From JAATFS01 sp037145635 (GTDB taxonomy: Bacteria; Pseudomonadota; Gammaproteobacteria; Xanthomonadales; Xanthomonadaceae), in assembly GCA_037145635.1 (NCBI GenBank), contig JBBCXB010000006.1, positions 1-64,000 on the forward strand: 64,000 nucleotides of DNA, in the 5' to 3' direction. Positions 34,080-43,705 of this stretch are shown piece after piece (position 1 is the first letter of the stretch; each line of letters begins with the position of its first letter). The notes under the pieces are model-generated. The model saw only the letters and a program-made list of their open reading frames with translations, was not told where the DNA came from and did not search any database. Made by a program: the position numbers and the translations under genes.

Positions 34080-36209
34080 CTAGCCGATGACGCGCCTGAA
34101 GGGAGGAAGTGCGTCGATGATGCGCTTGCCGTAGCGGCGGGAGAGCAGGCGCGAGTCGAGGATGATCACGCGGCCGTGGTCGCTGGAGCTGCGGATCAGG
34201 CGGCCGGCGAACTGGGTCAGGGTGCGCAGCGCGTGCGGGATCGCGATCAGGTTGAAGGCGTTGTGGCCGCGGCTCTCCAGCCACTCGCTCAGGGTGGAGG
34301 TCTGCGGGTCGGTCGGCACCGCGAACGGCACCTGCGTGATCACCACGGTGGTGCAGGCCTCGCCGGGCAGGTCCAGGCCTTCGCCGAAGGAGTTCAGCCC
34401 GAACAGCACCGAGCCTTCGCCGGCGGCGATGCGCCGCAGGTGCTCGGTGATCAGCTGCGACTTGTTGCCCTCGCCCTGCACCAGCACGCGGTTGCGCTGC
34501 GCCAGCGGCATCAGGTCGGCGACCTTCTCCATCTTCCAGCGCGAGGTGAACAGCACGATGCTGCCCTTGCCCCAGTCCAGCTCGCGCACCAGGTAGCGCG
34601 CGACTTCCTTCGGGTGGCCTTCGCGGTCCTCCGGGGTCACCGGGAAGTTCGGCACCACCAGCTCGGCCTGGTTGGGCAGGTCGAACGGCGAGGACAGCGA
34701 CACCTTCTCGGCATGCTCGGGCAGGCCGTTGTCGATGGCGAAGGCCTGGAAGTCGCCACCGCCGGTGAGCGTGGCCGAGGTCATCACCACCGAATCGACC
34801 TCGTTCCAGAGCAGAGTGCGCAGCACCTGCGCGGCCGATACCGGCGAGCAGTGGCAGATCAGGTCGCCCTCGCGCGAGAGCGTGATCCAGCGCGCCATCG
34901 GCGGCTGGCCCTCCTTGTCCTCGCGGCGCCAGCCGCTCCACAGCTCGTGCTGCTGCTCGACCATCTCCAGCGCCAGGCCCATGCTGCGCTGCAGGCGCTC
35001 GCGCGCGCTGTCGTCCTGCTTGGCCTTGGCCACCAGCCCGTGCGCGGCGTGCACCCAGTTGAACAGCGTGCGGGTCTCCTCGCCCAGTTCCTCCACCGCC
35101 GGCAGCCACTGCGGCGGCAGCCGGCCGTTGGCCGCGCGCCACTGCGGGTCGCGCTCGCCCGGCTCGGGCTTCCACACTCGCTCGACCTCGGCTTGGAAGG
35201 CCTTGAGCAACTTGGCCACGCGCGCGGCGACCTCGATGGCCTCGTTCGGCAGCAGGGTGCCGATCCTGTCCTTGTCGACCGCGCGGTAGGCGGCGGCGAT
35301 CAGGATCTGCAGCCGGCCGGTGCGCTTGGCCATCTCGTCCAGCGGCAGGCTGGCCGCGCCCTGGCCGATGGCGACGCTGGCGACGTGATGGCCTTCGTCC
35401 AGCACCAGCAGCATGTCGCCCGGCGGGGCGATCAGCGGCTGGCCGTTCTCGACATCGCCCAGCGACAGCGTGGACAGCAGCAGGGCGTGGTTGGTGACCA
35501 CGATCTGGGCCTCGCGCACGTCGCTGCGCGCCTTGAGCACCGGGCACTGCGCCGAGTACGAGCAGCGCCGCCCGGCGCAGCCGGAGGCCGGGGTGGTGAT
35601 GCGCAGCCGCAGCGGCACCGACACCGGCTCCGGCGCATCGTCCAGGTCGCCGTTCCAGGCGCGGTCGGCGTAGGCCTTGGCCAGGCGCCGGGCGAGGTCG
35701 GCGTCGGCCGGGCTCAGCGGACGGTCGTACAGCACCTGCTCGTCCTCGAACATCGCCTCCTGGCTGGCCTCGCCGTGCAGCTCGGCGGCGTTGCGGGTGC
35801 ACAGGTAGCGGGTACGGCCCTTGGCCAGCGCCACCGTGGCCTCGATGCCGGTGGCCTTGAGGAAGGCCGGGATGTCGCGCTCGACCAGCTGCGACTGCAG
35901 CGCCACCGTGCCGGTGCTGATCACCAGCTTCTTCTTGGCGGCCAGCGCGATCGGCACGCCGGCCGTCAGGTAGCCCAGGCTCTTGCCGACGCCGGTGGGC
36001 GCCTCGGCCACGGCGATGCCGCCGGAGGTGGCCAGCGCGCGCGAGACCACGCCGATCATCTGGCTCTGCGCGCGACGGGTGCTGAAGCCGGGGGTGTTGG
36101 CCTGCAGCTTGGCGTAGGCCTCGCGGATGCCGGCCTTGATCGGGTCGGTCAGGGTGCGCGCGGTCTTGGCGGGCTCGGGCGGGGCCGCCGGGCGGGCTGT
36201 GTCATTCAT
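34080..36209 (-). CDS. dinG: DinG-family ATP-dependent DNA helicase
   Basis: A 709-residue XPD-like 5'-3' helicase. Walker A is AEAPTGVGKSLGYLTAG; four Cys for a 4Fe-4S cluster lie between YLCTRN and SAQCPVLKA (including GCAGRRC). The DEGHH box follows, and the C-terminal helicase half has LFGLNSFGEGLDLPGE and QFAGRLIRSSSDHGRVII. DinG unwinds R-loops and D-loops and helps replication past transcription. Length and motifs are complete. It is separated from the graspetide operon by the latter's promoter. Confidence 0.92.
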   Translation of the reverse strand: MNDTARPAAPPEPAKTARTLTDPIKAGIREAYAKLQANTPGFSTRRAQSQMIGVVSRALATSGGIAVAEAPTGVGKSLGYLTAGVPIALAAKKKLVISTGTVALQSQLVERDIPAFLKATGIEATVALAKGRTRYLCTRNAAELHGEASQEAMFEDEQVLYDRPLSPADADLARRLAKAYADRAWNGDLDDAPEPVSVPLRLRITTPASGCAGRRCSYSAQCPVLKARSDVREAQIVVTNHALLLSTLSLGDVENGQPLIAPPGDMLLVLDEGHHVASVAIGQGAASLPLDEMAKRTGRLQILIAAAYRAVDKDRIGTLLPNEAIEVAARVAKLLKAFQAEVERVWKPEPGERDPQWRAANGRLPPQWLPAVEELGEETRTLFNWVHAAHGLVAKAKQDDSARERLQRSMGLALEMVEQQHELWSGWRREDKEGQPPMARWITLSREGDLICHCSPVSAAQVLRTLLWNEVDSVVMTSATLTGGGDFQAFAIDNGLPEHAEKVSLSSPFDLPNQAELVVPNFPVTPEDREGHPKEVARYLVRELDWGKGSIVLFTSRWKMEKVADLMPLAQRNRVLVQGEGNKSQLITEHLRRIAAGEGSVLFGLNSFGEGLDLPGEACTTVVITQVPFAVPTDPQTSTLSEWLESRGHNAFNLIAIPHALRTLTQFAGRLIRSSSDHGRVIILDSRLLSRRYGKRIIDALPPFRRVIG

Positions 36210-36271
36210 GCGGGTATTTTCTCATGCCCGGTCGCACCGGCTGACACCGGCGGCGGCGCGGGCTGAACCGC

Positions 36272-36505
36272 TCACCGGCGGCCGGAGCGCCAGACATGGC
36301 GGAGCCAGGCCAGGCCGCCGACCAGCATCACTCCGCCGAGCACCAGGGTGCCCCAGGCCACGCCCTGCTCGCCGAACTTCTCGTACAGCAGGCCGCCGCG
36401 GTTCACCGCCGCCAGCCGATGCGGGTGCAGCACGCTCCACACGCCCTGGCCGGTGCACACGGCGCCGACCAGGGTCATCGCGATCGCACGCAGGGAAATC
36501 GTCAC
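36272..36505 (-). CDS. Small membrane protein, unknown
   Basis: A 77-residue protein with two hydrophobic segments (AMTLVGAVCTGQGVWSVL and GVAWGTLVLGGVMLVGGLAWL) joined by a polar loop. A GTG at 36505 preceded by GAGGGG is the likely start, 28 bp behind the aroE stop, so it is probably co-transcribed with aroE. No family recognised. Confidence 0.65.
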   Translation of the reverse strand: MTISLRAIAMTLVGAVCTGQGVWSVLHPHRLAAVNRGGLLYEKFGEQGVAWGTLVLGGVMLVGGLAWLRHVWRSGRR

Positions 36506-36533
36506 GCCTGCCCCTCGAACGGGTTGCATGCGC

Positions 36534-37385
36534 TCAGTCCGCGCTGACCAGCAGCGCGTCGCGCTCGCGCAGCGCGCGGTACACCGGGCCGGTGTCGGGA
36601 CGCACCCCATGCCACAGCTCGAAGCTCTCGGCCGCCTGCTCGACCAGCATGCCGAGGCCGTCGACCACGTAGCGGCACTGCGCCGCACGCGCCCAGGCCA
36701 GGAACGCGATGGCGGTCCCGCCGTAGTTGAGGTCGACCGCGGCGGTCATGCTGTTGACCAGCGAGCGCGGCAGCGCGAAGGCATGGCCGTCGGCGTCGCG
36801 CCCGGCCGCGGTGGCGTTGACGATCAGCTCGAAGTCGCCCTGCTCGCCGAGGTCCTCCCAGTAGCGGGTGGTGGCGCGCGCCGGTTCGCCGAGCACGTCC
36901 GACAGCGCATCGGCGCGCTCGGGCGAACGGTTGACGATGATCATCTCGGTCACCCCGGCCTCCAGCAGCGCCGGCGCCACGCCGCGCGCGGCGCCGCCGG
37001 CGCCCAGCAGCAGCACGCGGCGGCCGCGCAGGTCCAGGCCCTGGCGGTCGGTGAGGTCGCGCACCAGGCCGGCGCCGTCGGTGTTGTCGCCCTGCCACTG
37101 GCCGTCGTTGCGCACCAGCGTGTTGACCGCGCCGGCGCGCTGCGCGCGGGCACTGAGGCCGTGGACCAGGCCGTGGGCGAGTTCCTTCAGCGGCAGGGTG
37201 ACGTTGGCGCCCTTGCCGCCGGCGGCGGCGAAGGCCTCCAGCGCCGTGGCGAAGTCGGCCGGTGCCGCGTCGATCGCGGTGTAGTCCAGCGCGATCCCGG
37301 TCTGCCGGCCGAACTCGGCGTGGATCTGCGGCGACAGCGAATGGGCGATGGGATGGCCGAACACGGCATAGCGGGAGGCGGGCAT
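36534..37385 (-). CDS. aroE: Shikimate dehydrogenase
   Basis: Reduces 3-dehydroshikimate with NADPH in aromatic amino acid synthesis. The 283-residue enzyme shows the substrate pocket YAVFGHPIAHSLSPQIHAEF, the catalytic Lys in NVTLPLKE, and DNTDGAGLVRDL. The NADP-binding GAGGAARGVAPALLEAG with the phosphate-binding NRSPER is also present. Complete, with a normal start at 37385. It is divergent from the PD40 gene. Confidence 0.95.
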   Translation of the reverse strand: MPASRYAVFGHPIAHSLSPQIHAEFGRQTGIALDYTAIDAAPADFATALEAFAAAGGKGANVTLPLKELAHGLVHGLSARAQRAGAVNTLVRNDGQWQGDNTDGAGLVRDLTDRQGLDLRGRRVLLLGAGGAARGVAPALLEAGVTEMIIVNRSPERADALSDVLGEPARATTRYWEDLGEQGDFELIVNATAAGRDADGHAFALPRSLVNSMTAAVDLNYGGTAIAFLAWARAAQCRYVVDGLGMLVEQAAESFELWHGVRPDTGPVYRALRERDALLVSAD

Positions 37386-37435
37386 GAAACGTTCCTGGTT
37401 GGCTAGACTGTGCGCGCACCCCGGGAGGATCTGAC

Positions 37436-38341
37436 ATGCAGACCCGTTGGCCGTGGCTCACGCTGGCGGCGAGTTTACTCTGCGCCCCACCGGCATCGGC
37501 GCTGTCCGAGTTCGGCATCGAGGGCATGGGCGTGGTATCGACCCCGGCCGACGAGGCGCGGGCCACGGTGGCGCCGGATGGGCGGCGCATCGTGTGGAGC
37601 CGCCGCGACCGCAGCGGCGGCCCCTCCGCGGGCGGCTGGGAGCTGTGGCAGGCGACGCTGCGCGACGGGCGCTGGCGCGAGCCGCAGCGGCTGCCGTTCG
37701 ATTCTCCGCACGACGAGCGCGATCCGTTCTTCAGCGCCGACGGGCACTGGCTGTACTTCGTCTCCGACCGCCCCGGCGGCCAGGGCGGCAACGACCTGTA
37801 CCGCGTCGCGCTGCAGGCCGACGGCGGCTTCGGCGCGCCCGAGAACCTGGGCGCGGGCGTCAACACCGGCGGCGACGAGCGTGCACCGACGCTGTCGCTG
37901 CAGGGCACGCGCCTGCTGTTCGCCAGCGACGGGCACGGCGGCGCCGGCGGCCACGACCTGTTCGTCGCGCGCTGGAACGGCACCGCCTTCGAGCACCCGC
38001 GTGCGCTCCCCGGCGTCAACAGCGCCGACGAGGAAAGCGACGGCGCCTGGCTGGGCGACGGTCGCGCGCTGGTGTTCGCACGCGCGCCGCGCGGCGCCGA
38101 GGCGCCGATGCGTCTGCTGCTGGCGCAGTGCGGCGCCGGCGGCTACGCCGCGGCCGAGCCGGTGGCGCTGTCGTTCAACGGCGAGCACGACACCACGCGG
38201 GGACCGGTGGTCGACGCATCCAGGCCGGGCGAGCTGCTCGTGAGCGGCCAGGCGGCGGCACCGCGTGCCGGCGGCCTGGACCTGTACCGGATGCGGGCCC
38301 CCGCGGCGACCGGCGGCAACGCGTGCGTGGAGGCGCCGTGA
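37436..38341 (+). CDS. Exported PD40/TolB-like beta-propeller protein
   Basis: A 301-residue secreted protein with a signal peptide (cleaved after SALS or nearby). It has several WD40-like PD40 repeats (DPFFSADGHWLYFVSDRPGG, RAPTLSLQGTRLLFASDGHG). Such six-bladed propellers bind proteins or glycans in the periplasm; the partner is unknown. GGGAGGAT precedes the ATG. It is divergent from aroE by 50 bp. Confidence 0.85.
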   Translation: MQTRWPWLTLAASLLCAPPASALSEFGIEGMGVVSTPADEARATVAPDGRRIVWSRRDRSGGPSAGGWELWQATLRDGRWREPQRLPFDSPHDERDPFFSADGHWLYFVSDRPGGQGGNDLYRVALQADGGFGAPENLGAGVNTGGDERAPTLSLQGTRLLFASDGHGGAGGHDLFVARWNGTAFEHPRALPGVNSADEESDGAWLGDGRALVFARAPRGAEAPMRLLLAQCGAGGYAAAEPVALSFNGEHDTTRGPVVDASRPGELLVSGQAAAPRAGGLDLYRMRAPAATGGNACVEAP

Positions 38342-38482
38342 GCCCGAGACCGAGCGCGGCCGGCCGCGACAGGCCGCACCCGCCGAGGCGCCGCCGCGGC
38401 GCCACGGCCACCTGAGTCGGCACGGGCCGGCGCGCGACGCAGGGCGATCGACGAGGGGCCGCTACGCCCGGCGCGGCAGGCG

Positions 38483-38508
38483 CAGGTGCGCGACGCAGGT
38501 GCGCGACG
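38483..38508. repeat. 13-bp tandem duplication
   Basis: CAGGTGCGCGACG occurs twice in direct tandem in the non-coding gap after the flavoreductase gene. A related GCGCGACGCAGG lies about 50 bp to the left. Probably replication slippage. Confidence 0.6.
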
Positions 38509-38579
38509 CAGCGGCGGCGACCGGCGCGGGGGTCGCGCGGGCCGGTCCCTGCCCGCCCGCCTGGCCGCGACGAGCCCGG

Positions 38580-41114
38580 TCAGTACACGTCGCGGCGGTA
38601 GCGGCCGGCGGCGGCGAGGGCGTCCAGCGCCGCCTCGCCGAGGATCTCGCGCAGGGCCTGGTCCACCCCGCGCGCCATGCCGTCCAGGCTGCCGCAGACA
38701 TGGACCCCGGCGCCGCGCGCGATCCAGGCGCGCACCTCGTCGCCGGCCTCGCGCAGCCGGTCCTGCACGTAGACCTTGTGCGGCTGGTCGCGCGAGAACG
38801 CCAGGTCCACCCGCCGCAGGTGGCCGCACGCCTGCCAGGCCGCCAGTTCGCCGGCCAGCAGGTGGTCGTGCGCGGCGCGGCGCTCGCCGAACAGCAGCCA
38901 GTGGCCGTGCGAGCCGGCCAGCTCCGCCTCGCGCAGCAGGCTGCGCAGGCCGGCGATGCCGGTGCCGTTGCCGATCAGCAGCAGCGGCGCGTCGTCGTGG
39001 CGGCGGAACCCCGGGTTGGCGCGCACCCGCGCCTGCACCGCGCCGCCGGCCGGGGCGTGCAGCGCCAGCCAGCCCGAGCCCAGGCCGGCACGGCCGTCGG
39101 CGCGCCGGGCCAGCCGCACCACCAGCTGCAGCACGCCGTCCTCCGGCACCGAGGCGATCGAGTACTCGCGATCGGGCAGCCGCGGCAGCCGTTCCAGCCA
39201 GCCCTGCAGGTCCAGGCGGACCGTGGCCGGAGGCACCTGCTCGGGCAGCTCGCGCCGCGCCAGCGCCTGCCACAGCGGGCGGTCGTCCTCCTCGTCGTGC
39301 ACGCCGGCGTCGGCCGGCAACGCGTGGGCGGCCAGCCAGGCCCGGACCTCGGGCTCCGGATGGCAGGGCTGCACCTCGAGGATGTCGCCGGCGTGCCAGT
39401 GCGCCTCGGCCGGCGGCTGCAGGTCGATGCGCCAGACCGGGGCGCCCTCGCTGCCGGGATTGAGCAACGTGCGGCCGCGCAGCGGCCACGCCCGCGCCGG
39501 CGGCGGCTGCAGGTCCACCGGCACCGCCGAGACCCCGGTGACGTCGGCCAGCTGGCGCTGCCACTGCGCCAGCGCATGCGGGTCGGCATTGTCCACTTCC
39601 ACCGCCGGGAACAGCGGCTGCGCGCCCTGCGCGGCCAGCCACTGCTCCAGCCGCCGCGAGAAGCCGCAGAAGCGTGCGTACTGGCGGTCGCCCAGCGCCA
39701 GCAGCGCGTAGCCCAGGTCCGGCAGCGCCAGGGCCTGGCGCAGCACCTGCCTCTCGAACCCGCGCGCCACGTCCGGCGCCTCGCCGTCGCCGAAGGTGCT
39801 GACCACGAACAGCGCGCGGCGGGTGGCACGCAGGCGTTCGCCGTCCAGTTGCGCCAGTGGGCGTACTTGCACCGGCACGCCCGCGGCCTGCAACTGGCCG
39901 GCCGCCTGCCAGGCCAGGCGCTCGGCGAAGCCGCTCTGGCTGGCGAAACCCACCAGCCAGGGCTCGGCGGTGGCGCCGACCAGCGGCAGCGGCAGGCCGT
40001 CGCGCGCGGCGCGCAGCTGGCGCTTCTTGCGCCGCCGGTCCAGGTACAGCATCCAGCCGGTGACGAAGAACAGCGACATGCACAGGCTCGCCAGCATCAC
40101 CACCAGCCGCCCCGCCAGGCCGAAGAAGCTGCCCGAGTGCAGCGCGAACACGCTGGCCAGCAGCTGCCGGCCCAGCGGCTGCCGGGCATAGTCCTGGCGC
40201 CGCACGATCCGCCCGCCGCGCGGGTCGATCTCCACGGTGTCGAAGGCACGGCTGTGGCGGGGCCGCTCCGGCAGGTAGCGCGCGGTCAGCGGCTGCCCGC
40301 CGCGCGCCGGCAGGCGCAGGTCCAGGTAGGCGCGGCGCGCCTGCGGCACCGCGTCGAGCGCGGCCTGCACGCGTGCGAAGTCCACCGCGGCGGGCGTGCC
40401 GCCGCGGCCGCGTCCTCCGCCCCCGCCGGCGGCGACGCCGGCCGGCTCGCCGCCGAGCACCGCCACCAGCACCTTGCGGTAGCCGTCGTACGACCAGTAC
40501 AGGCCGGTCAGCGCGATCAGCAGGTAGACCAGCAGGCACCAGGTGCCGATCACCGAATGCAGGCTCCACAGGAAGCCGCGTCCCTGGCGCCGCCATTCCA
40601 CCGCCCACCACGCGCGCCAGCTCCACCATTGCCGCGGCCAGCGCAGGTACAGGCCCGACAGGCAGAAGAACAGCAGCGTGATCACGCACACGCCGGTCAC
40701 GGCCTTGCCGCGCTCGCCGGCCACCAGCCGCCGGTGCAGGTCCTCGACGAACTCGAAGAAGCCGTTCAACCGCGGCGCCGGCAGCAGCTGCCCGGTGTAC
40801 GGGTCGAAGTACACGCGGCCGCCGTCGCCGCCGGCCAGGCGCGCGTTGGACGGGCGCGTGCCGGTGGGGTCAACCAGCAGCCGCGTGGCGCGGTGGGCCC
40901 CGTCCAGGTCGAGACGCTGCGCGAGCCGGTCCAGCGGCAGCGGCGCCTCGCCGGCGGCATGGCGCGCGGCCACCGCGGCCAGCGGCGGGTTGGCCCAGCG
41001 TAGGATCTCGTCCTCGAACGACAGCGTGGCCCCGCTCAGGCCCATCACCGACAGGACCAGGCCGGCGCTGATACCCAGCAGCCAGTGCAGCTGGAACAGG
41101 AGTGTCTTGAACAT
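38580..41114 (-). CDS. PepSY-flavodoxin-FNR inner-membrane reductase
   Basis: An 844-residue fusion: an N-terminal PepSY_TM region with four membrane helices (residues about 1-440), a flavodoxin domain (ALFVVSTFGDGEAPD) and a sulfite-reductase-like FAD/NADPH module (REYSIASVPEDG, LLLIGNGTGIAGLRSLL, C-terminal YRRDVY). Such enzymes pass electrons from NADPH across the inner membrane and are tied to ferric-siderophore reduction. A Fur-box-like site lies just upstream, supporting iron control. No ribosome site is obvious before the ATG at 41114. Confidence 0.88.
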   Translation of the reverse strand: MFKTLLFQLHWLLGISAGLVLSVMGLSGATLSFEDEILRWANPPLAAVAARHAAGEAPLPLDRLAQRLDLDGAHRATRLLVDPTGTRPSNARLAGGDGGRVYFDPYTGQLLPAPRLNGFFEFVEDLHRRLVAGERGKAVTGVCVITLLFFCLSGLYLRWPRQWWSWRAWWAVEWRRQGRGFLWSLHSVIGTWCLLVYLLIALTGLYWSYDGYRKVLVAVLGGEPAGVAAGGGGGRGRGGTPAAVDFARVQAALDAVPQARRAYLDLRLPARGGQPLTARYLPERPRHSRAFDTVEIDPRGGRIVRRQDYARQPLGRQLLASVFALHSGSFFGLAGRLVVMLASLCMSLFFVTGWMLYLDRRRKKRQLRAARDGLPLPLVGATAEPWLVGFASQSGFAERLAWQAAGQLQAAGVPVQVRPLAQLDGERLRATRRALFVVSTFGDGEAPDVARGFERQVLRQALALPDLGYALLALGDRQYARFCGFSRRLEQWLAAQGAQPLFPAVEVDNADPHALAQWQRQLADVTGVSAVPVDLQPPPARAWPLRGRTLLNPGSEGAPVWRIDLQPPAEAHWHAGDILEVQPCHPEPEVRAWLAAHALPADAGVHDEEDDRPLWQALARRELPEQVPPATVRLDLQGWLERLPRLPDREYSIASVPEDGVLQLVVRLARRADGRAGLGSGWLALHAPAGGAVQARVRANPGFRRHDDAPLLLIGNGTGIAGLRSLLREAELAGSHGHWLLFGERRAAHDHLLAGELAAWQACGHLRRVDLAFSRDQPHKVYVQDRLREAGDEVRAWIARGAGVHVCGSLDGMARGVDQALREILGEAALDALAAAGRYRRDVY

Positions 41115-41166
41115 CGGCGGTGCGCTGGCGCCGGTGGGGAGCGGCGATCGAACGGCCAATTCTAGA

Positions 41167-41179
41167 TGAGAATCATTCC
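41167..41179. promoter_or_regulatory. Fur-box-like operator
   Basis: TGAGAATCATTCC contains GAGAAT-C-ATTCC, nearly palindromic and close to the Fur consensus core. It is 53-65 bp upstream of the PepSY-flavoreductase start, a fitting place for iron-dependent repression. Confidence 0.6.
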
Positions 41180-41619
41180 TCGTGGACCGCGCCCGTTCCG
41201 GCGTGGCTGCCCGGCAGTGCCAGACGGTGGACGCGGTCCTGTGGCCTCGGACCCCAGCGCCGGAGAGAACGCAGGCGCCTGCGGGCGCGGCACCTCGGAG
41301 CGGAGGAAGAGCGAGGCGCCGCCCTGCGCCCGCGCCCAGTCGCGGGCGGCGGCGATCAGGGGCCGGTCCACGCTGCACCGGCGTCCACCGCCAGCGCCAC
41401 GATCTCGGCCGGCTCGCCGGCCTCGATCATCCGCCGCCGCTCGACCCGGATCCTGCCGAGCAGGCCGGTGGCCGCGCCCGGCTCGGCAGCGACCCGCAGC
41501 GCAGGCCGCGGCGAGGCCGCGATCGCCTGCCGCCGGTGTACGAGGGCGGTCACCGGCGTGGGTCCGCCCGGCTGTTCCGACCGCTGCGCGACCTGCGCCG
41601 CGTCGTCGACACGGCGCAC
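41180..41619 (-). pseudogene. Decayed GNAT acetyltransferase
   Basis: Two overlapping minus-strand frames together resemble one GNAT enzyme. One ends VALAVDAGAAWTGP; the next, in another frame, continues LIAAARDWARAQGGASLFLR then SEVPRPQAPAF. This is the acetyl-CoA-binding end of aminoglycoside-type acetyltransferases. A third frame carries STVWHCRAATPE, like the family's C-terminal tail. At least two frameshifts separate the pieces, and the acetyl-CoA loop (Q/RxxGxG/A) is damaged, so the gene is not functional. Confidence 0.6.
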
Positions 41620-41644
41620 CGTGCCCGCAGCGGCGGCCCCCGGC

Positions 41645-42634
41645 TCAGCCCTGACGGAGCCAGCGCGCCACCTGCGGCGCGAAGTAGGTCAGCACGCCGT
41701 CGGCGCCGGCGCGCTTGAACGCCATCAGCGATTCCAGCACGCACTTGCGCTCGTCCAGCCAGCCGTTGGCGAAGGCGGCCTTGAGCATGGCGTACTCGCC
41801 GCTGACCTGGTAGGCGAAGGTCGGCACGCGGAACTCGTCCTTGACCCGCCGCACCACGTCCAGGTACGGCATGCCCGGCTTGACCATCACCATGTCGGCG
41901 CCTTCCTCCAGGTCCAGGGCGATCTCGCGCAGGGCCTCGTCGCCGTTGGCCGGGTCCATCTGGTAGGTGGTCTTGTCGGCCTTGCCGAGGTTGCCGGCGC
42001 TGCCCACCGCGTCGCGGAACGGGCCGTAGAACGCCGAGGCGTACTTGGCCGAGTAGGCCATGATGCGCACGTGCAGGTGCTCGTCGGCGTCCAGCGCGCG
42101 GCGGATCGCGCCGATGCGCCCGTCCATCATGTCCGACGGCGAGACGATGTCCACGCCGGCCCGGGCGTGCGACAGCGACTGCCGGACCAGCGCCTCGACG
42201 GTGGCGTCGTTGAGCACGTAGCCGCGCGCGTCGATCAGGCCGTCCTGGCCGTGGGTGGTATACGGGTCCAGCGCCACGTCGGTCATCACCCCCAGCTCGG
42301 GGAATCGCGCCTTCAGCGCGCGGATGGCGCGCTGGGCCAGGCCGTCCTCGTTCCAGGCCTCGGCCGCGTCCAGGCTCTTGCCGGACGGGTCGATCACCGG
42401 GAACAGGTCGATCACCGGGATGCCCAGCTCCAGCGCGTCCTCGGCCTCCCTGAGCAGTTCGTCGATCGACAGCCGCTCCACGCCCGGCATCGAGGCGATC
42501 GGCGCGCGGCCGGCGAGCTCGTGCACGAACACCGGCCAGATCAGGTCGTCGGCGGTCAGGGTGTTCTCGCGCATCAGCCGGCGCGAGAACGCGTCGTGGC
42601 GCATGCGGCGGGGGCGGTAGTGGGGGTGGGCCAT
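41645..42634 (-). CDS. hemB: Delta-aminolevulinic acid dehydratase (porphobilinogen synthase)
   Basis: Condenses two aminolevulinates to porphobilinogen in heme synthesis. The 329-residue enzyme has RPRRMRHDAFSRRLMRE at the N terminus, both Schiff-base lysines (AYSAKYASAFYGPFRDA and MVMVKPGMPY) and SPSDMMDGRIGAIR. The Cys zinc triad is absent; the metal loop reads DVALDPYTTHGQDG, as in magnesium-type enzymes of proteobacteria. Transcribed alone or ahead of the decayed acetyltransferase. Confidence 0.96.
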   Translation of the reverse strand: MAHPHYRPRRMRHDAFSRRLMRENTLTADDLIWPVFVHELAGRAPIASMPGVERLSIDELLREAEDALELGIPVIDLFPVIDPSGKSLDAAEAWNEDGLAQRAIRALKARFPELGVMTDVALDPYTTHGQDGLIDARGYVLNDATVEALVRQSLSHARAGVDIVSPSDMMDGRIGAIRRALDADEHLHVRIMAYSAKYASAFYGPFRDAVGSAGNLGKADKTTYQMDPANGDEALREIALDLEEGADMVMVKPGMPYLDVVRRVKDEFRVPTFAYQVSGEYAMLKAAFANGWLDERKCVLESLMAFKRAGADGVLTYFAPQVARWLRQG

Positions 42635-42666
42635 GGCAGGCTCCTGTCAGCGGTGTCGGAAGGGGG

Positions 42667-43584
42667 TCACTGCAGCACGTAGTCGCGCGGCAGCAGCGGC
42701 TCGGGCAGCGGGTGTTCGTCGAGTGCGGCGCGCAGGTCGATCTCGATGGTGCGTACCAGCGCATCCAGCGGCAGGTCGTTGGGCTCCAGCCCGAACGGGT
42801 CCTCCATCTCCTCGCCGAGCTGGTCCAGGCCGAAGAAGGCGTAGGCCAGCACCACCGAGACCACCGGCGTGGCCCAGCCCAGGGTGCTGGCCAGGCCGAA
42901 CGGCAGCAGCACGCAGAACAGCCAGGCGCAGCGGTGCAGCAGCAGCGTGTAGGCGAACGGCAGCGGGGTGCCGACGATGCGCTCGCAGCCGGCCTGCACG
43001 CCGGCCATCGCCTGCAGGCGCGCCTCGAACAGGCCGTAGAGGTAGGGGTCCAGGCGGCCGGCGTGCAGTGGCTGCGCCACGGCCTGCGCGATCAGGCCCA
43101 GCAGGCGGTCGGCCGGGTTCGGCTGCCCGGCCAGCGCGGCGCGATCGTCGGCGTCGAGCCAGGGCTGCGCCGCGGCCAGGGCGTCGCGCCCGCGCAGGCG
43201 CGCGGCCAGCGCATGGGCGAAACCGGCGGCGAGATAGCACACGCGCCGCTGCAGCGCCGGCTCGTCGGCCAGCAGGGCGCGGCAGTGGCGGCCCAGGCTG
43301 CGCGACTCGAACACCAGCTGGCCCCACTGCTTGCGCCCTTCCCACCAGCGGTCGTGGCAGGCGCTGTTGCGGAAGCTCAGGAAGATCGACAGCACCAGGC
43401 CGAGCAGGCTGAACGGCGCCACCGACACCCGGCCGATGCCGATCGGGTGGTAGAGCTCGGCGAAGGCGGCCACGGCGACGGACAGCAGCGCGATGCCCAG
43501 CACCTTGGGCGCGACCGCCGGCACGATCGAACCGCGCAGGATGTACAGCAGCTGCCAGCCATGGGGTCGCGGGCGGATGATCAT
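42667..43584 (-). CDS. Bestrophin family ion channel (YneE type)
   Basis: A 305-residue inner-membrane protein of the bacterial bestrophin family. It begins MIIRPRPHGWQLLYILRGSI and has FSLLGLVLSIFLSFRNSACHDRWWEGRKQWG (in two parts), TLGWATPVVSVVLAYAFFGLDQLGEEMEDPFG and the closing NDLPLDALVRTIE. Bacterial bestrophins form pentameric anion or cation channels. The ATG at 43584 is chosen because the family starts with this MIIRP strand. It precedes hemB by 32 bp on the same strand. Confidence 0.9.
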   Translation of the reverse strand: MIIRPRPHGWQLLYILRGSIVPAVAPKVLGIALLSVAVAAFAELYHPIGIGRVSVAPFSLLGLVLSIFLSFRNSACHDRWWEGRKQWGQLVFESRSLGRHCRALLADEPALQRRVCYLAAGFAHALAARLRGRDALAAAQPWLDADDRAALAGQPNPADRLLGLIAQAVAQPLHAGRLDPYLYGLFEARLQAMAGVQAGCERIVGTPLPFAYTLLLHRCAWLFCVLLPFGLASTLGWATPVVSVVLAYAFFGLDQLGEEMEDPFGLEPNDLPLDALVRTIEIDLRAALDEHPLPEPLLPRDYVLQ

Positions 43585-43705
43585 CGGAATCGGAGGCGCG
43601 GTGGCGCGGAGCCACGGGGTTCGGCGCAGGAGCGGGGCGAGCAGTCTACGCCCCTGCCGCGACACCCCGGCGCATGCGACGCCGTGTCGCAGGCCGGGTC
43701 GGCCC

